Positions 1-13,568 of a stretch of DNA of 64,000 bases are shown in pieces. The notes below the pieces were generated by a model. That model searched no databases, was not told the origin of the DNA, and worked only from the letters and a program-made list of their open reading frames with translations. This stretch comes from Salminus brasiliensis (lineage: Eukaryota > Chordata > Actinopteri > Characiformes > Bryconidae), in contig NC_132881.1 of NCBI RefSeq assembly GCF_030463535.1, positions 48,501,576 to 48,565,575 of the forward strand, written 5' to 3'. Position numbers and translations under genes: made by a program. Position 1 is the first letter of the stretch. Each line of letters begins with the position of its first letter.

Positions 1-1779
1 CTTACCAGAGACCGGAACTACACCTCAGAGTTAACCCAAAACATGCAGGTCTTCCAAGAAGGAAAAAGTGTTTCCACTAAAAACAAGCCTAAGAGCCGGT
101 GCCGTGACTCATCCTATCCCCCCGACCGCTCCATTGGCTAAAATAGTGCACAAGATTAATCACCCATCTTCACACGGCTGTTGTACTTTTATGCCAGATT
201 AAAATTTAAGATATTTACTGATCACCTGAGGTTTTTATCTGGATAAAGCTTCGCTATTTAACTTTATATATTAAATATGAACCACTTATTAGCTCAAGTT
301 CAACTATCTAATATTATTGTTGCTTTGCTGGAATATAAAGCTGATACCAACAGGTAAAGCTAGATATCGTGCACTCGCTATCCTCTATTGAGCTACCCTT
401 GTGCAACATCAGCAGATAACTGGAATCCAAATAAAATAATAAATAAAAAAACAAACAAACAACTACCACTAGATAAAACTCACTGTAAGGGGGGGGAAGC
501 ATGCTAGGCTAGCTAATACAATCAAATGGAGATCAGCTGGACTGGCTAACTATTAGCATGATAGCGCATACAGTCGGGGGGGGGGTGGGTGGGGGGGGTG
601 GATCAGCTTGTCTGGCTAGCTAGTAGCATGCTAGCTACATCAGCTGGCTGACGTATTAGGTCCTAAATGGTGCTCCTGTAAGATGACGTTATAGGGGATA
701 GGACGTGTCCAGGAGGAGATAGGATGGGTCAGGACACCGGGACAGGAGTGAGGACCAGACTTCGGCACTGCAGCTCTGTGTAAAGTCACTGTTAACAAAG
801 GAAGATCTGTAATCTGTGGGGTTATTTACATACACCCTTCTGTTCAGCCTGCAGCGGTTCAGCCCCACCCATTCCCTTTCAAGTTTTGAGGAGTGTTTCA
901 GGACTGCTTGGTAAACAAGTCTCGATTCACAGAAAACACAGAAAAGTTAATTTACATATCTAAGCATTAAAGGCCCAGCCTGTTTCATTCAAATGGACAA
1001 AGAGAGGTAAATTGTAAAATGGTAAGCTGACCACAACATGGACCGTTCATGTACCTTACAGCCAAACTGTTGGTCTGCTGTCGGTACCTCCCGATTCCCG
1101 TGGTACTATAGGTGCAAGGCATTTCAGCTGTCCTGAACCCAGACTGTTAAAGTCTTTCCATTTCACACATTACACACACCATATGGGCAAAAGTAAATGG
1201 ACATTTGTTCATTCACCTTTTCTGATGAACTCAACACTATAAAAAAAAATAAAAAATAAATTAGTTTGCATTGAGCAAGGTCAGAAGGTTGGAAGAATGC
1301 AAGAAAAATAAAATAAAGGCTGGACACCGGCCCTTTAATACACTTCATCATTTCAGCATGTTCGATCCTTCTTCAGTTTTACACTGGAGCTTCAGTAATG
1401 AAGGTTATACATCACTGATTAGCATGGTGCTAACTGCAGGCCTAAACCATTGTATAACCATTGTATAAACACACTGCTAAAAACTGCAAAGGGTTCTATA
1501 GAGCACTAAAGAGAGTTATTCTAACTCAGAATAACGGTGCAACCCTCGTTTCTGCGTCAAACCAGCTGCCACCTACCAGTCCGGCCAGCGGGCCCCCCCA
1601 CCCGCCTCCACCCATGGCGGACCGGCAGCTCTCCCGCCTGCCGCTGCTGCCTGTTTGGTGGCCGTGCTGAAACCTAGATGGACTTGTGTCTGTCTGACAC
1701 TATTAATATCACCACTATTAACTTTCTGTTGTATCTGGTTTAGTAATTTTTATCATTAATGTATAAATAGTTCTGACCA

Positions 1780-2012
1780 GAGGAGGACGGGTCGGGTCCC
1801 CCTTGTGAGTCTTGGTTCCTTCCAAGGTTTCTTCCTCCAGCTCTGAGGGAGGTTCTCCTTGCCACTGTTGCTGTTGGGGCTCACGGGGGTCTTGGACCCT
1901 TCATGTTATTTCTTCTTTCTTCTCGGTCTCTGTCCTTTATTAAGTACTAATTATGTAAAGCTGCTTTGTGACGACAACAGTTCTAAAAAGCTCTACAAAT
2001 AAATCTGACTTG
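1780..2012 (+). repeat. Retroposon 3' tail, copy 1
   Basis: The stretch contains GGACGGGTCGGGTCCCCCTT, GAGTCTTGGTTCC, then AAGCTGCTTTGTGACGAC and ends in AATAAATCTGACTTGACTT. The same order recurs at 17840-18065 and, on the other strand, at 15975-16245. A fixed 3' end with an AATAAA-like terminus and a short TTGAC repeat is typical of fish non-LTR retroposon tails. No coding region remains. The name of the family was not determined. Confidence 0.7.
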
Positions 2013-2164
2013 ACTTCTGCTATAAAGAGCAATGAAGAACCATGTGTAAGAGGATTTTCTTGTATTATAAACCATTTTACCAGGTAAAGAACCACTGCAG
2101 CTTACAAACCTATTACAGTACTTATAGTTTTATATGCAGTCACAGTCTTTACTAAAGGAACCTT

Positions 2165-2695
2165 AAAGAACCATTTTAATAGTACCAGCCTCAGGGTTCA
2201 TACACCTGTAAAAATTGCAGGACCACAAATTTTTGGTCCTGGAATTAGTAGTACTTTGGTACTTGAAGTTATGGAAAGTCCTTTAGCTGTAGCTGTTAGC
2301 AAGCAAAGTTTGAATTTGCATGGCATTGTGGGAATTGTAGTGGATTTAGGAGGCTCATTTTAGAAACTGTAGTTTTATTGTGTTGCCCGTCTCGCCCTGC
2401 CCGTCAGAGAACACCTCGTGCTCAGTTTTCGGTTCTTTTTTTTTTTTTTAGTGTTTCTGATATTCTGGCCATTTCTTAACTTATTAAATCATGATTTATT
2501 AAATGAGGACGGTACGTCTGTATTGTTGGACAGTTGTAGGGTGTGTGCGCTTTACACACCACGTTTACACACCACAGGCACTATTGATTACCTCAAGGGG
2601 GCGCTAAACGACACTAGGTGGAATATGATCATTAGGTATCACTAGTAATAATGATCATCATCAGAAAAAGGTTAAAGGAAGTCATGGAAAGTCCT
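2165..2695 (+). repeat. Unnamed interspersed repeat R1, copy 1 (longest)
   Basis: It shares TTTAGCTGTAGCTGTTAGC, GCATGGCATTGTGGG, TTCTGGCCATTTCT, ACGTCTGTATTGTTGGACAG and CTCAAGGGGGCGCTAAACGA with copies at 3640-3965 and 6180-6455. It ends in an AATGATCATCATCAG segment also present near 5990. I see no coding capacity. A non-autonomous DNA transposon is likely but no terminal inverted repeats were established. Confidence 0.75.
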
Positions 2696-3639
2696 TGAAT
2701 TTGAAATGTTTAGTCCACGTTAGCAGCTGAAAGACCGTCCCGGCTCGCTAGTTAACAACATAATGCACGTTCATGATACCACGGCCGAAATATGACGGCA
2801 TGATCATATGAAATACGAGTAGCGATTGGTCATGCGAAAAATGATGCTATTATTAAAGTTTGTGTTATATATTATTATAGAACATTAAAACAGGAGCTCA
2901 TTACAATATTTTCCATGACGTTTATGTACCTTTTTAATTTGTTTTTATTTTTCAAGGACTATTCATTACTGGATTTTAGCATGTTTATTTTTTTCCATGA
3001 CTTTCCAAGGTTTTCCTTGAATTTGGTCCATACCTATACTGGTTTTGATCAGTGCTTTCATTCTAGGCGAGGAAACAATTGTGTAAATTGTATTTTCTTC
3101 CTGAACCATCACATTTCGACCTGCTGTCCTGCGCTCGGCCTGGACAGTTCCATCACGAGAACTTTTAAATTATTTATGGTCCAGCTCAGCTCACGGGCTG
3201 AAAGCTACAGCCTGTCTAAAGGCAGCAGGGGTCAGCGTGGTTATCGCTGCTCGATCCGCAGCTCGGAGGATAATCACCAAAAAGCTCTGTAACTGCAGGC
3301 CCGATTCAGAGCGTCTCCAAACCGCTGCTGGGCCATTTATAGTAGCTAGAGGCAGAAAAGGCAAACTGGGCTCAGAGCCGAAGACATTAGCTGGCTGGGG
3401 TCATTAACGCATCAAAGCAGTGTTGGTTTTAATGGTGTAGTGTGGGAAAGGCATGCTGAATGCAGGGCAGAGCACAAGCCTGTGTTAATAATGCGTAACA
3501 GGGTGGAACATACGTGTATTTATACGGAACCAGCGCCGTACAGATGCCAGTTCAGGCACACAGTCGTAAGGAGAATAGACGGTCCACCATGTTGAGGAAC
3601 ATGGTGGACCTAGAACCTAGAACCAAATTTCCACCTGGA

Positions 3640-3965
3640 AACCTTTAGCTGTAGCTGTTAGCAAGCAAAGTTTGAATTTGCATGGCATTGTGGGAATTTT
3701 AGTGGATTTAGGAGGGTAGCTGTAGTTTTATTGTGTCGCCCGTGTTGCCCGTCTCGCCCTGCCCATCAGAGAACACGGTTCTTTTTTAGTGTTTCCAATA
3801 TTCTGGCCATTTCTCAACTCATTAAATCATGATTTAACAGATGAGGATGGTACGTCTGTATTGTTGGACAGTTGTAGGGTGTGTGCGCTTTACACACCAC
3901 GTTTACACACCACAGGCTCTACTGATTACCTCAAGGGGGCGCTAAACGACACTACATGGAACAAA
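3640..3965 (+). repeat. Interspersed repeat R1, copy 2
   Basis: Same order of blocks as 2165-2695 with small internal deletions (the stretch before the TTCTGGCCATTT block is shorter). It ends soon after the CTCAAGGGGGCGCTAAACG block. Confidence 0.72.
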
Positions 3966-4734
3966 CTAACTGGGTTAATCTTCTGCATTCAGGGACTTTC
4001 ATTGTTCCCACCCCCCCAAATTGTATTTTATTGAACTGGGAAGTCCAAACACCCACAATGTGACTTTCCTGTAGCGTTAAATAATTACTACAATATATAA
4101 TAGGCTTTAAAACACTGTCAAAAAAGCCGCCAACACATTACTCACTACAAGTATTCAAAACTAACAAACTAAGCGATTATAATAAACGAAAAAGCCCTTT
4201 GTAAGGATGAAACTGGGCCTGTGCCTTTATTAGAACACTATGCAGACCGCAGACAGTCCAGACCCCAACATTCAGTCTTTTTAAAGAGAGCCCTATTTGA
4301 AATAAAGGGGCTCATCAACTCACTCGAGAGCACCACTGACGCTCCCTTTCTGGGCAACGTATTTATACAGCACATAGAGCCTCTGGCAGGACGGCCCAGC
4401 TACAGGTCAGAGCGGGGACACGGAAAGAGCTGTGTTTTACTGTAAATAATTTGGTGTGTGGAACAGAAATGCTGCTGGTTTAACTGGGTCGCTGCTATAT
4501 CGGTCTAGCGGAAGTGCTGAACGTGGTAGGTGGTAGGTGAAGCACTGAATAACAACAGGATGGTTTTGCTATTTTGCCAATGAGCAGACCTTCTTAGATA
4601 ACGCACCGAGGAAGTTCTCTCGTCAAACCCACCACTGACGGAGACGTTAACATCCTGTACATCAGCTAAAACACAACTACCCCCACAGAGGACTGAAAGC
4701 TGTAAAATACCACTTTCATATTTACATTAAACGT

Positions 4735-5375
4735 GTTTAGCAGAGCTTCACTGTTCCTCAGAAAATATCCTTAGAGACTAGAATCCAGAAGATCCTCTAA
4801 TCTTAGACTCTACTAAACACAAGTCAATATGGAGACCATAATACTCTACTCTTCACCCAAGTCCTCTCAGAAGAGGAGGGTCTTCAGTCTGGGTTTGAGG
4901 ACAGTGAGTGTTGGACTCTGCTGTTCGGACACCCAGGGGAAGTTCGTTCCTCCACTTCGGTGCAGGACAGTAAAAAGTCTGGACGCTCGTCTTCCGTGGA
5001 TCTTAAAGGATGGCGGGTCGAGCCGAGCTGTACTTGAAGCTGGAAGGGCTCTTGGTGCAGATCGGCTTTTGACCATCGCCATCAAGTACGGAGGGGCTGG
5101 CTGGTCCAGTCTTGGCTTTGTAGACCAGAGTCAGGGTCTGAATCTGATGACCTGGGCAGCAGCTACAGGAAGCTACAGTAAAGGGAGAACTCAGCAGCGG
5201 AGGAGGAGCTGAACATGACTGAACTTAGAAACGCTGAAGACGACCCGACCCGTGCCGCTGCATTTGGGATAAATTGCAGGGGCCTGATGGTGCGCAGAGG
5301 GAGACCAGCCAGAAGGGAGCTGCAGTAATCATGTCTTGAAATGACAAGAGACCGAACGAGCATATTTGTAGTAAT
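4735..5375 (-). mobile_element. Degenerate LINE 3' end (reverse-transcriptase C-terminal relic)
   Basis: On the minus strand, two broken frames read LVISRHDYCSSLLAGLPLRT and IRPLQFIPNAAAR (5163-5363), then APRALPASSTARLDPPSFK and TNFPWVSEQQSPTLTVLKPR (4867-5085). These are the usual C-terminal motifs of fish non-LTR reverse transcriptases (LDYCN.LL.GLP followed by IQNAAAR). The frame is interrupted and 5'-truncated, so the copy is dead. A second, shorter copy of the same family lies at 35495-35870. Confidence 0.82.
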
Positions 5376-6179
5376 TTTAATAAACTACTAACGAGATGTT
5401 GATCCTGATCAATACATCAATTCCAAATTACCCATCAGTCCATGGTTTAGAACCTATTTTTATGGTGAAACTGAAAAAAATTAACATCTAATATTACAAA
5501 TATAATGATACATTTTTTTACCATATCTGAAAGTTTTCAGTGAAAGAGAGTCAACTATTGGCTTTATTTGATTTATTTTTAATTTTGCAAACTGAAACAG
5601 AAATGCAATTTTATTTTCTAGAAAATCTAGTTATTGTGTAACTTGGGAAGTCACCACGTTTAGTTGTACTAAACTTATGACTCATTTAAATCATATTTCA
5701 CATAAAAACAAAAGGTTAACACCATTCAGTTCTACTGCTGAGAAACAGAGGCTACACCACACCTGACCACAGAGTGAATTGGAACAGTGGAACACACTAC
5801 CACAGACGACACAGAGACGTGATGTTTACCAGAAACGAACAAATGAATGATGAAAATGATGCCTGCGGGGCAATCCAACAGAATTGTGAAGAATTTAAGG
5901 AAAAAAAATAAAAAATAAATAAAAATCACTGTACTATGTATGGGATATCTGACCAGTATTGTCAGTAAGTCATGATAAACACTGTGATAATGATCATCAT
6001 CATCATCAGAAAAAGGTTCTTAAATATTATGTAATATTTTTATCATATTGTGCAGGACTAGTTTGCACAGTTCAAGTCTACTAAACAATTAAACAAATCT
6101 TTAAATAGAATATTAGTGCTGGCCAATTAATAGGCGTTTTAACACCAGGACTCCTGAAAGGAGCCGTTTCATTGGATAC

Positions 6180-6455
6180 TGTTTAGCTGTAGCTGTTAGC
6201 AAGCAAAGTTTAAATTTGCATGGCTTTATGGGGATTGTTTCCGATATTCTGGCCATTTCTCAACTCGTTAAATCATGATTTATTAAAGGAGGACGGAACG
6301 TCTGTATTGTTGGACAGTTGTAGGGTGTGTGCGCTTTACACACCACGTTTACACACCATAGGCTCTACTGAATACCTCAAGGGGGCGCTAAACGAAACTA
6401 GGTGGAATATGATCATTAGGTATCACTAGTAATAATGATCATCATCAGAAAAAAG
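6180..6455 (+). repeat. Interspersed repeat R1, copy 3 (internally deleted)
   Basis: The 5' TTTAGCTGTAGCTGTTAGC block and the 3' GGCGCTAAACGA and AATGATCATCATCAG blocks are present, but about 150 bp of the middle seen in copy 1 is missing. Confidence 0.72.
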
Positions 6456-6914
6456 ATTGTAAATATTGAAGAATATAGTGAAGACATCCTACATTGTTAA
6501 ATGGAAAAGGAGGTTGGCAGGTCACACTGCAACTCTCGTATGTCCAATGTAGCATCTAGTGTATGAGACCTGGTCCCATCTATTTCTGAAGTAGGTTGTC
6601 AATCTACTACCTATACTGGGGTTGGCCTCAGGCAGTGTACTGTTAGTTTGTCTGTCCTGCTCAGTTTGCCCTCTGTTTACACATAACACAGGATGTAACG
6701 CTGGCAAAGCATCGGTTGGTGGGGTCTTGCAGACAGTAGTAATCATCCCAGGAGCTTAATGTGCTGCCTGGTCTGCCATTTCATTACCCAAGAGCCGTTA
6801 AACAAACTGTTCAGCTCAACTATTTATCTTTTATATTAATCATTTTCATTCTTTACTTTCCAGCAAACCATGTTACGACTGATTTTTATAGATACAAATC
6901 TTGGTCCAACTCAC

Positions 6915-9900
6915 TTCTGAACGCCGTCCACCTGCTCCTTGTTGAACCCTTTAGAGGAGTCTCCAGGTCCCGCCTCCTGGTTCTGGCTCTGCTGTTGGGG
7001 TGGGGGAGCATCTGTCCCGTTCGCTGGCTTTCTGCAGTATGCGCCTCCGTTACCAGTTGAGCTGCCGTTCCTTGACAAGGCCTCCAACAATACTGTCAAC
7101 AGGAAGAAAAATAAAGCGACAATTTTAGTTCATATTAAATATGATTGAGTTCTGGTGAACTGGTTCTACACTAGAGATACACACACAATCCCACAAACAC
7201 AGAATAGGACTCTCTGGAGTAGATGAACTAGATGACCCTATTGGCTCCATGCTGCCTAATAATGCCAGGTGTGGGCTATAGAGGGGTATAAAGCCCCCCA
7301 GCAGTGGAAGAACTGTGTTCTCTGGAATGATGGTGGTGGAGCTCCATCCAGTACTTTTGGGGTGATGTAAAATGACTTTACGAACACCAGTCACTGAATG
7401 CATTCAAATCACAGCAATGCTCTGCCAAAATCTAGTGAAAAGCTTCCTTCCCTGGACAGTAGAGACAGTTACTCCAATAAAAGCACTACCTGGAGATATG
7501 AGGTTTTTGTGCACCTCACATTAGTCTTCATCTGTTTAATGAGTATTTTTGGTTAATTTTCATAGCTTTTTTATTTATTATTACTTTTGTCAGATTCAAG
7601 TTATTTCTGTGACCATTGTGGGTTTTTCTTTCATTAACCGATGGGTACCAACAATTATATATATAAAAAATCTGCCTTCGATGTAAAATTAATAATTCTA
7701 TATACACCCAGTTCGATCCAAATTATAAGGAACCCTTTTGTTGGTGGTTCTGTATAGAATTCTTTTAAGAATGATTCTATAAAACCAAAAAAGTGTCAGG
7801 GTCAAAAACAAAAAACCTTTAATCAATCAACACATGAATCACTGAATCACCATGTCAAGCTGCCGCCTGTGCCCACCTCTGCACTGCCACTCAATAGGCT
7901 GACTGTTTAATCAGTACAGTCCTGACATTCTCCAGCTGTGCTCAATTATGGAGAGTCAGAGGGGAGAGCGAGAGAGAGTGAGAGCAAGGCCTCGTTCAGT
8001 TTTATGGATCCAGATCTGAGCACAGCTGTAGGACAGACTGAAATACTGCACATGCATTACAAAACGCCATCATGCCTCAATATACCACAGGCACATTTTG
8101 CAGCTTTACATTAGTTGCTTAACTATTAAATCATTTCAAAAATGTTCAAATGCTGCCTTACTTCTCATACTGTGTTTTAAGTTTCCAGCTTAAAGAGTTT
8201 CAAACATCAGATCCCCACCATCTAGATCGTCATCCAATCTAAACGTCCTGCAAACCCACGGTCTTAACGTGTCCGTGAGCACCAGGAGAGTCCACGCAGC
8301 CCTAGGGCTGCTCGGTTTACTCCCACCGTGTGCATCAGGCATATTTTGGTCAACTTCTAGAAAAAAAATAAAAAAAAAATAAAAAAAAAAGAGGCCTTCA
8401 AATCTGGACCGTAAATTCATCTCCCAGTCCTGGACTATGTAATCCTTAGTAGGTGTGACACCCAATCACATTAACTATTCCCAAAACAAAAACCCAGGAC
8501 TGAAAACAGGACTCCAGGTCCAGATTGAAGACCTGGGCTCTAGACAGTCTAGTCTTGGGATGAAGGCTTCAGCAGACTTTGCTAATGAAATTGAAACTGA
8601 TCTGACAACATAAACCAAGCAGAGCAAATGAAGAAGGTCTAACCTGCAGATCCAGGTGCACTCCTAAGTAAAGGTGCTTCAAGTGGCTCTTTAAACAAGG
8701 CCACTAAAGAACCATGTTTGCTTCCATAAAAGAACCAGGATTCCTTTCATACCTACAGAGGTGAGCGTGCAGAACCATTATGAGGTCTAAAGAATGATCG
8801 TTTGATGTTCTTCACACTTCAAACAGAACCACCCTTCTTGTTAGTGCTGCTGACACACCTACAGGTCCTGATCTAGACCAGGCATCCATCTCAGTTTATG
8901 AAGGCCCAGATTAGCCAAGACTAAAGCCCTGCCACTCTTCAGTCAGCATCAGGTCAGCCTCTATTAAAGGATTGTGGCCAATCCTGCTTACATCCCTCTC
9001 ACTTCTCCTAATGTGCTCCAGTTACCTTCCGCCATTCACTCCTACTGCCCCCCTTTCTTCACAAATCTGCTCAAGTTTACTGTTAAATATGTAATTAGAT
9101 ATTTTATCATATTGTGATAAATGTTATGGTGATAATAGAAAGCTTTTCTAATCATATGGAGGAGACTGTTAGTGTTAATAAACACTGATCAGCTTCATTA
9201 GATGAAGTTCAGCAGATGTTGAGTAGAAATCACTGTGTTCAGTACAGGAGAGGATCTGAACAGTAGTTTATAATAAGAATCCGTCGCTTCTGATGTTTTT
9301 AATCTGATAAATATTGAGTATTGCAGGAAAAAAAGTTTTTAAATATCATGATCTAGTATTTTTACCATATCACCCAGCCCTAATATGTAATATTATAAAT
9401 GTAAAGGTCAAACATGTTTGTTAGTGGCCTCTTCTGCATAATTGCAGCCTTCTGTGAGTTTTGGTTTCACTTCAACGAAGCTGCTCAGAGTAATCGACCT
9501 GGAGGAAGTCGACCTGCATGTTTACAAACGTCGTTGCTGATGTGGTCTATAGTGGTCTACAGTTGCCCACAGTCTCTTGTCTGCCTGGGTACTGTCGAAT
9601 AACAACAACGAGTATGGAGAAGATTCTGAGGCAGATACTACAGTCAAAATCCTCAATACTCATCCTCGCACCGTAGCAAGACGCATCTGCAAGTGGAAGA
9701 CAGGCTGGGTCTGAACAGTCTCCTAATTTTGTAATGAAGGTGCCTACCACAGCACTGACGGGGTTCATACACTTTAACCAATTTCAAATTTAAGGACTTT
9801 CCATGACTTTTCACGTACAATATTTTTTTAATTTTTCCCCCAATTTTGTTATTTTATAAAGGACTATTCAGTGCTGGATTTCAGCATGTTTATTTTCCAT

Positions 9901-12900
9901 GACTTTCCAGGTCAACTGAACACTGGTAAGTAGCGTGAATGAACAGAAAGCCCATATACCCAGAGTAGTGGGCCGCCACCTCAGCCCACAGCCTCGCTTT
10001 ATCTATCTATACAATTTTACCAATTTTGTAACTATACCTTTAAGCCAGATATATGCAAATGAGCTATGCTATCACTGGCTGTTCCTCGTTCATAAAAGCA
10101 CTCGGAGCTGAACTCTGAAGAAGCATGAATGGGTGGCTAAACAGAGGGGACATGTAAATGAGCTGGTTCTCCCAACATCAGAAAAACAGTGAATTTAAGA
10201 CAGGCTGTTCCTACAGGTCAGTTTCCTTAAATGTAGAGTATAGGGGGGCTAAGGGAGTGAACCATAGGGATTTAGGCTTTAACAATGCTTACAGATTACT
10301 GCTTACAGACTCCTTTGTTTCAGGAATAAAAGTAAAGTAAATAAAAAAATTAATTCTCATTTTCCCTGTCAGCAGCTCTTTAAAATGGTATGATCTGATG
10401 ATTTTGGATTAATATGACTGGAGACAAAAGCTAATCAGGTAAAAAAAAAAAGGTTCGCTCTGATTTTAAAAAGAGTTTAAAGAGACAATAACACTGAAAA
10501 ATCATTATAAATCATTATACACAGAACATAAACGAGATTACTTCTCATTAGTGATGAGTGGACAATGCACCAAACCTTCAAATTCATATTGTCCCAACGT
10601 TGCCTGACCTCTTTCCTGTAAAACAATTAGCAGGGAGCCCATAAACCACCTTCAACACAATCCACACAGCTGCACTTCACGCTCTCAGTGCTCACAAATC
10701 CAGCATTTCATTTTCCGAAAGCCGGTTCGGAAGGTCAGGTGGCGTCAGCTCTGTAATAAAGGTTTTGCTTTCGGTTTAGAGCATCGTCCACATACAGCGA
10801 ACGCGCAGTAATGTCGTTTGTGCAGCACGGTTCATGCCACTTCACCGCCCCGCCTGAACCATCTAGTCCAGAACCCACTTCACGCTCCTGGTGCTGCAGC
10901 TCACCTAACCCTTATCCGATCTCCGTGATCTGAGGAGAAACTGAAGCTGAAGACGTTCTCAGGGTGAAAGCAGGCACAGTGATGGTGAATTGACAGCTCG
11001 GTGGGAGGGGAGTCAGTGGTGTCAGTGGAATCCTACACATTCAGTGGTTTAATCAGCCTCTCACAGCAGTATTTCCTACAAAACCAGTCACACTAATGTG
11101 AAGCTTTAGATGCAGGGACAGCCCCTCCTGTCTGAACAGATCAGAGCACCAATGGATGACCATCAGTTTCAAAATATTAATGCAAAAATCCTGAAAATAA
11201 GAGATTTTCACATTTAAGAACCGTAATGAGATTCTGTGTGCAGATCATTGCAGCTTGAAACACGCCTATTTAAGCCCGGCCTTCTCACCACCACACCTAG
11301 CCTATAGGGAGAAGGACACCATTTACCAGGAGATGCACATAGCCTAAGAAAACAGCTAAATACAAATGTACATAAACACAAATGAGTTCTAGACATAAAT
11401 CTTGTGGTTCAATCTTGGACCAAAACCTCTGAACAGTGTCTAAGCAGAGGACTTTTATGGCAACTGATTATTTAGTTTTAGTCGTGGCATGTTTAATTAT
11501 TATAGCCGACTGGTTTTAGATGTGCTTACCTGTCTACCATCCTTACATACACAGTCCTACAGCTTAGGCCCACCTGAAGCCCTTCAGCCACAACATCCTA
11601 TTTGGGCTACAAATGCAACAAAATGACTAAAATGCAGATCAAAGCAGGTCAATAAATACTCAATACACAATATTATTGTTTGTAGATTAAAAAAAAAAAA
11701 AGCAAATTGAGATTAGATTAGATTAGACGGAGGACACTGCAACGGATGATCAGATTGGACAGATAACACAGTCAAGACACTGATTGAAATATTTACTTTT
11801 ACAATGAAAAAGGTAGAATGAAAAGTGATGTTATCTAACGGCGAAAGCCTTCAGTTCAATTATTTTATGTGTGTCTTAATATTTGTTTTTATTTGGCAAT
11901 TTATTAGTCATGGCATGTTTAATTATCCTAGCCGACTGGTTTTAGATGTGCTTACCTGTCTACCATCCTTACATACACAGTCCTAGAGCTTAGGCCCACC
12001 TGAAGACCTTCTGCCACAACATCCTATGAGGGCAGGTCAATAAATAAATACACAATATTATTGGTTTTAGTAAAAATAATAATTTAAAAAAAGCAAATTG
12101 AGATTAGATTGGACGGATGACACGGCTACGGATGATCAGATTGGACAGAGAACACAGTCAAGACACTGACTGAAATATGTATTTTTACAATGAAAAAGGT
12201 AGAATGAAAAGCAATGTTATTTCACTGCCAAAGCCTCCAGTTCAATTATTTTATGTGTGTGTTTGATTATTCTTTTCTGTTTGGCAATTTATTAGTCATG
12301 GCATGTTTAATTAGCATAGCTGACTGGTTTTAGAAGTGCTTAACTATCTACCATCCTTACATACACAGTCCTAGAGCTTAGGCCCACCTGAAGCCCGAAT
12401 GCAACAAAATGACTAAAATGCAGATCAATGCAGGTCAATAAAAACTCAATACACAATATTAGCATTTAAATTTGAGTGAAAAAAAATAATAATAAAAATC
12501 AGTCGAACCTAAACATGGTTCTGATGTCATTATTGACAGATAACATTGGGCATCCCTTATATGCATGCTTTTGCATAATGTAAATAATGGAGCTCCTGCA
12601 GCCTTAGCCAGAGATATAGAGACAGAGAAAGATATGCTGGAGGACAGGAGTTGGGCTTATCTAGAGAGAACCTTACATTTACACACACACCTATATACAC
12701 ACACACCTATATACACACACACACTTACTTACTTAGAAGAAACACACAGACAGCAGATACTGTCTGACCAACACATCGACACAAGCTTAGATTAGACTGG
12801 ATGGACGCTTTTGGAGTCAGGACACCAGACTGAAACACGAATTCCTAACAATAAAGTAAGAATTTAAAGCGATGTCAATTATTTAACCCTCCCCTTATGT

Positions 12901-13500
12901 CGAGGGTCAAACTGCCCAGATTCAAAGTTTAACAAAATAACATTGAAAAATATTCATGAAATCTTTTCTGCTGGCTGAGCTTAATTAGCATAATGAACAT
13001 GTAAAGAATCAATGGCAGATTTAATATGTTTAATTTACGCATGTTAGAATTCAGAGATCAGCCATGACATCAACACCACCTGCCCAATACGGAGTAGATA
13101 CCCCTTTGAGGCATGGACTCCACAAGAGCTCTGAAGGTGACCTGTGGTATCTGGACACCTCTAGATGTTTACAGCAGATCATTCAAGTCCTGTAACTTAT
13201 TAAGTGAGGCCTCATGAGCATCAGTGACCATGCCTCAGTCGATGGTTCACCAGTTGTCCCTCACTGGAGCCCCGCCTGATGTTCCGGAGATGTTCCGGAG
13301 ATGTTCTGGAGATGTTCTGGAGATGTTCTGGAGATGTTCTGGAGATGTTCTGACCCAGTCGCCTAGCAATCAGAGACTAGATTCTTGTCTAATGGCTCAG
13401 ATTGTTCCCTGCTTCAACACCTCAATCACCTTCAAGAGCTGACTGCTCACTTGCTGCCTAATCTACACAGGTTTCAGACCTCACCAGCCAGCCAGTCAGT

Positions 13501-13568
<68 letters not shown>

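Larger units (their letters stand above)
1..6914. other. Left part of dnajb14 intron 2, no exon found
   Basis: I looked on the minus strand for J-domain coding (a YYEVLG-like start or an HPD motif) and saw none, so dnajb14 continues further left. The stretch contains interspersed repeats listed separately, two tracts of 8 or more G near 490 and 576-598, and poly-A/T runs. The 125-codon open frame at 2915-3292 has low-complexity F/L composition and no family resemblance. Confidence 0.6.

Noticed and set aside
2915-3292. 125-codon plus-strand open frame in dnajb14 intron 2
   Set aside because: Phe-rich low-complexity start, no recognisable domain, no splice-phase support, and partly shared with repeat sequence near 9870.
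4829-5212. 127-codon plus-strand frame (partly repeated at 35635)
   Set aside because: It is the antisense shadow of a LINE reverse-transcriptase relic; the recognisable motifs are on the minus strand.
1-6914. J-domain exon of dnajb14
   Set aside because: Searched by eye for YYEVLG-like and HPD-like codons on the minus strand without success; the exon must be outside the window.
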